Assembly (NCBI GenBank): GCA_016296045.1
Contig: JAEDKB010000108.1
Location: 1-5,907, forward strand
DNA length: 5,907 bases
Origin: Oscillospiraceae bacterium
Lineage (GTDB): Bacteria; Bacillota; Clostridia; Oscillospirales; Oscillospiraceae
Direction: 5' to 3'
Both the position numbers and the translations under genes were made by a program. This document shows, piece after piece, positions 5,688 through 5,907 of this stretch. The notes below the pieces were generated by a model. That model saw only the letters and a program-made list of their open reading frames with translations, did no database searches and was not told the DNA's origin. Position 1 is the stretch's first letter, and every line of letters begins with the position of its first letter.

Positions 5688-5907
5688 TCAATCGTCAAAG
5701 AAACTTGAAATCGTTTCTGTTGCCTGTTTTTCGCCGTCTGACGAATTTTTATTGACTTTTAGGGTAGATTTAGCGGAATGGTTTGTTCTTTCGTCTACGG
5801 CTTGATTTTCGGCCTCTGCTTCGATGATTTCTCCTGTGGATTCATCTACGGTTGTCGGCGCTGCAAATGTGTCAAAGCCGTCACCGTAAATCACGGGCGA
5901 TTCGCTA
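5688..5907 (-). CDS. Partial C-terminal tail of an upstream phage gene, possibly a recombinase
   Basis: The frame is open from the right edge of the window to a TGA at 5688-5690, so this is the last 72 codons of a gene that begins outside. A GTG at 5894 could be read as a start, but no ribosome-binding site can be seen in the few bases before it and the frame continues upstream (SESP before it), so it is more likely internal. The visible part is acidic and polar, with TTVDESTGEIIEAEAENQ and an end of ISSFFDD, and reads as a disordered tail. Tails with a DxSTGEI-like phrase followed by acidic residues occur, as I recall, at the ends of phage single-strand annealing proteins and similar early genes. 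Position upstream of ssb agrees with that, but the catalytic or binding core is not visible, so the product is a guess. Confidence 0.7.
   Translation of the reverse strand, partial: SESPVIYGDGFDTFAAPTTVDESTGEIIEAEAENQAVDERTNHSAKSTLKVNKNSSDGEKQATETISSFFDD

Noticed and set aside
5188..5805. Plus-strand open frame of 205 codons opposite ssb and the 91-residue gene
   Set aside because: It crosses three minus-strand genes and the inverted repeat, and its translation is a shadow rich in Phe and Arg without a family pattern.
5688..5894. Complete small gene starting at the GTG at 5894
   Set aside because: The frame continues upstream to the window edge and the product looks like an acidic C-terminal tail, so it is treated as part of a larger gene.
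1..5907. CRISPR array, tRNA, rRNA, insertion sequence or attachment site
   Set aside because: No regularly spaced repeats, cloverleaf-like sequence, transposase motif or integrase context was seen; coding sequence fills nearly the whole window and no stretch above 300 bases lacks a gene.

Overview
The window is a compact stretch of early (replication and recombination) genes from a temperate phage or prophage. All supported genes lie on the minus strand and are transcribed from right to left. Gaps are very short or replaced by overlaps, Shine-Dalgarno sequences are strong (GGAGG-type), starts include GTG, and the protein types match siphovirus prophages of Bacillota. A clostridial host (Lachnospiraceae or Oscillospiraceae type) is my best inference, but no host gene is present to prove it. 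No integrase, structural gene, tRNA, IS element or CRISPR array is visible.

Layout in transcription order. At 5907-5688 is the C-terminal tail of a gene that begins outside the window, possibly a single-strand annealing recombinase. It is followed by a 91-residue protein of unknown function (5673-5398), a perfect 9-bp inverted repeat (5366-5389), and a single-stranded DNA-binding protein (5343-4897). Next come a replication initiator of the phage replisome-organizer type (4883-4080) and a DnaC-like AAA+ helicase loader (about 4138-3302). A SNF2-like superfamily 2 helicase (3289-1886) is coupled by an ATGA overlap to a DNA methyltransferase (1889-978). The leftmost part holds a small protein resembling ArpU/RinA late regulators (954-634), a cysteine-rich protein with a duplicated zinc-ribbon-like unit (632-111), and the first 44 codons of another gene leaving the window (133-1).

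Working together: the SSB, initiator and loader form a replication-initiation set. The initiator would bind the origin and recruit the loader, which would place a replicative helicase, probably the host's since none is encoded here. An AT-rich cluster of short repeats inside the initiator gene, in its interdomain linker, is the best candidate for the origin. The helicase and methyltransferase form a second module whose role is unknown; protection from host restriction is one possibility. The ArpU/RinA-like protein fits the usual place of a late-transcription switch at the end of an early operon.

Most noteworthy are the candidate intragenic origin, the translationally coupled helicase-methyltransferase pair with a non-consensus methyltransferase motif IV (SIPF in place of SPPF/SPPY), and the hairpin just upstream of the SSB ribosome-binding site. 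The window looks like a coherent phage replication module rather than a clearly new system.
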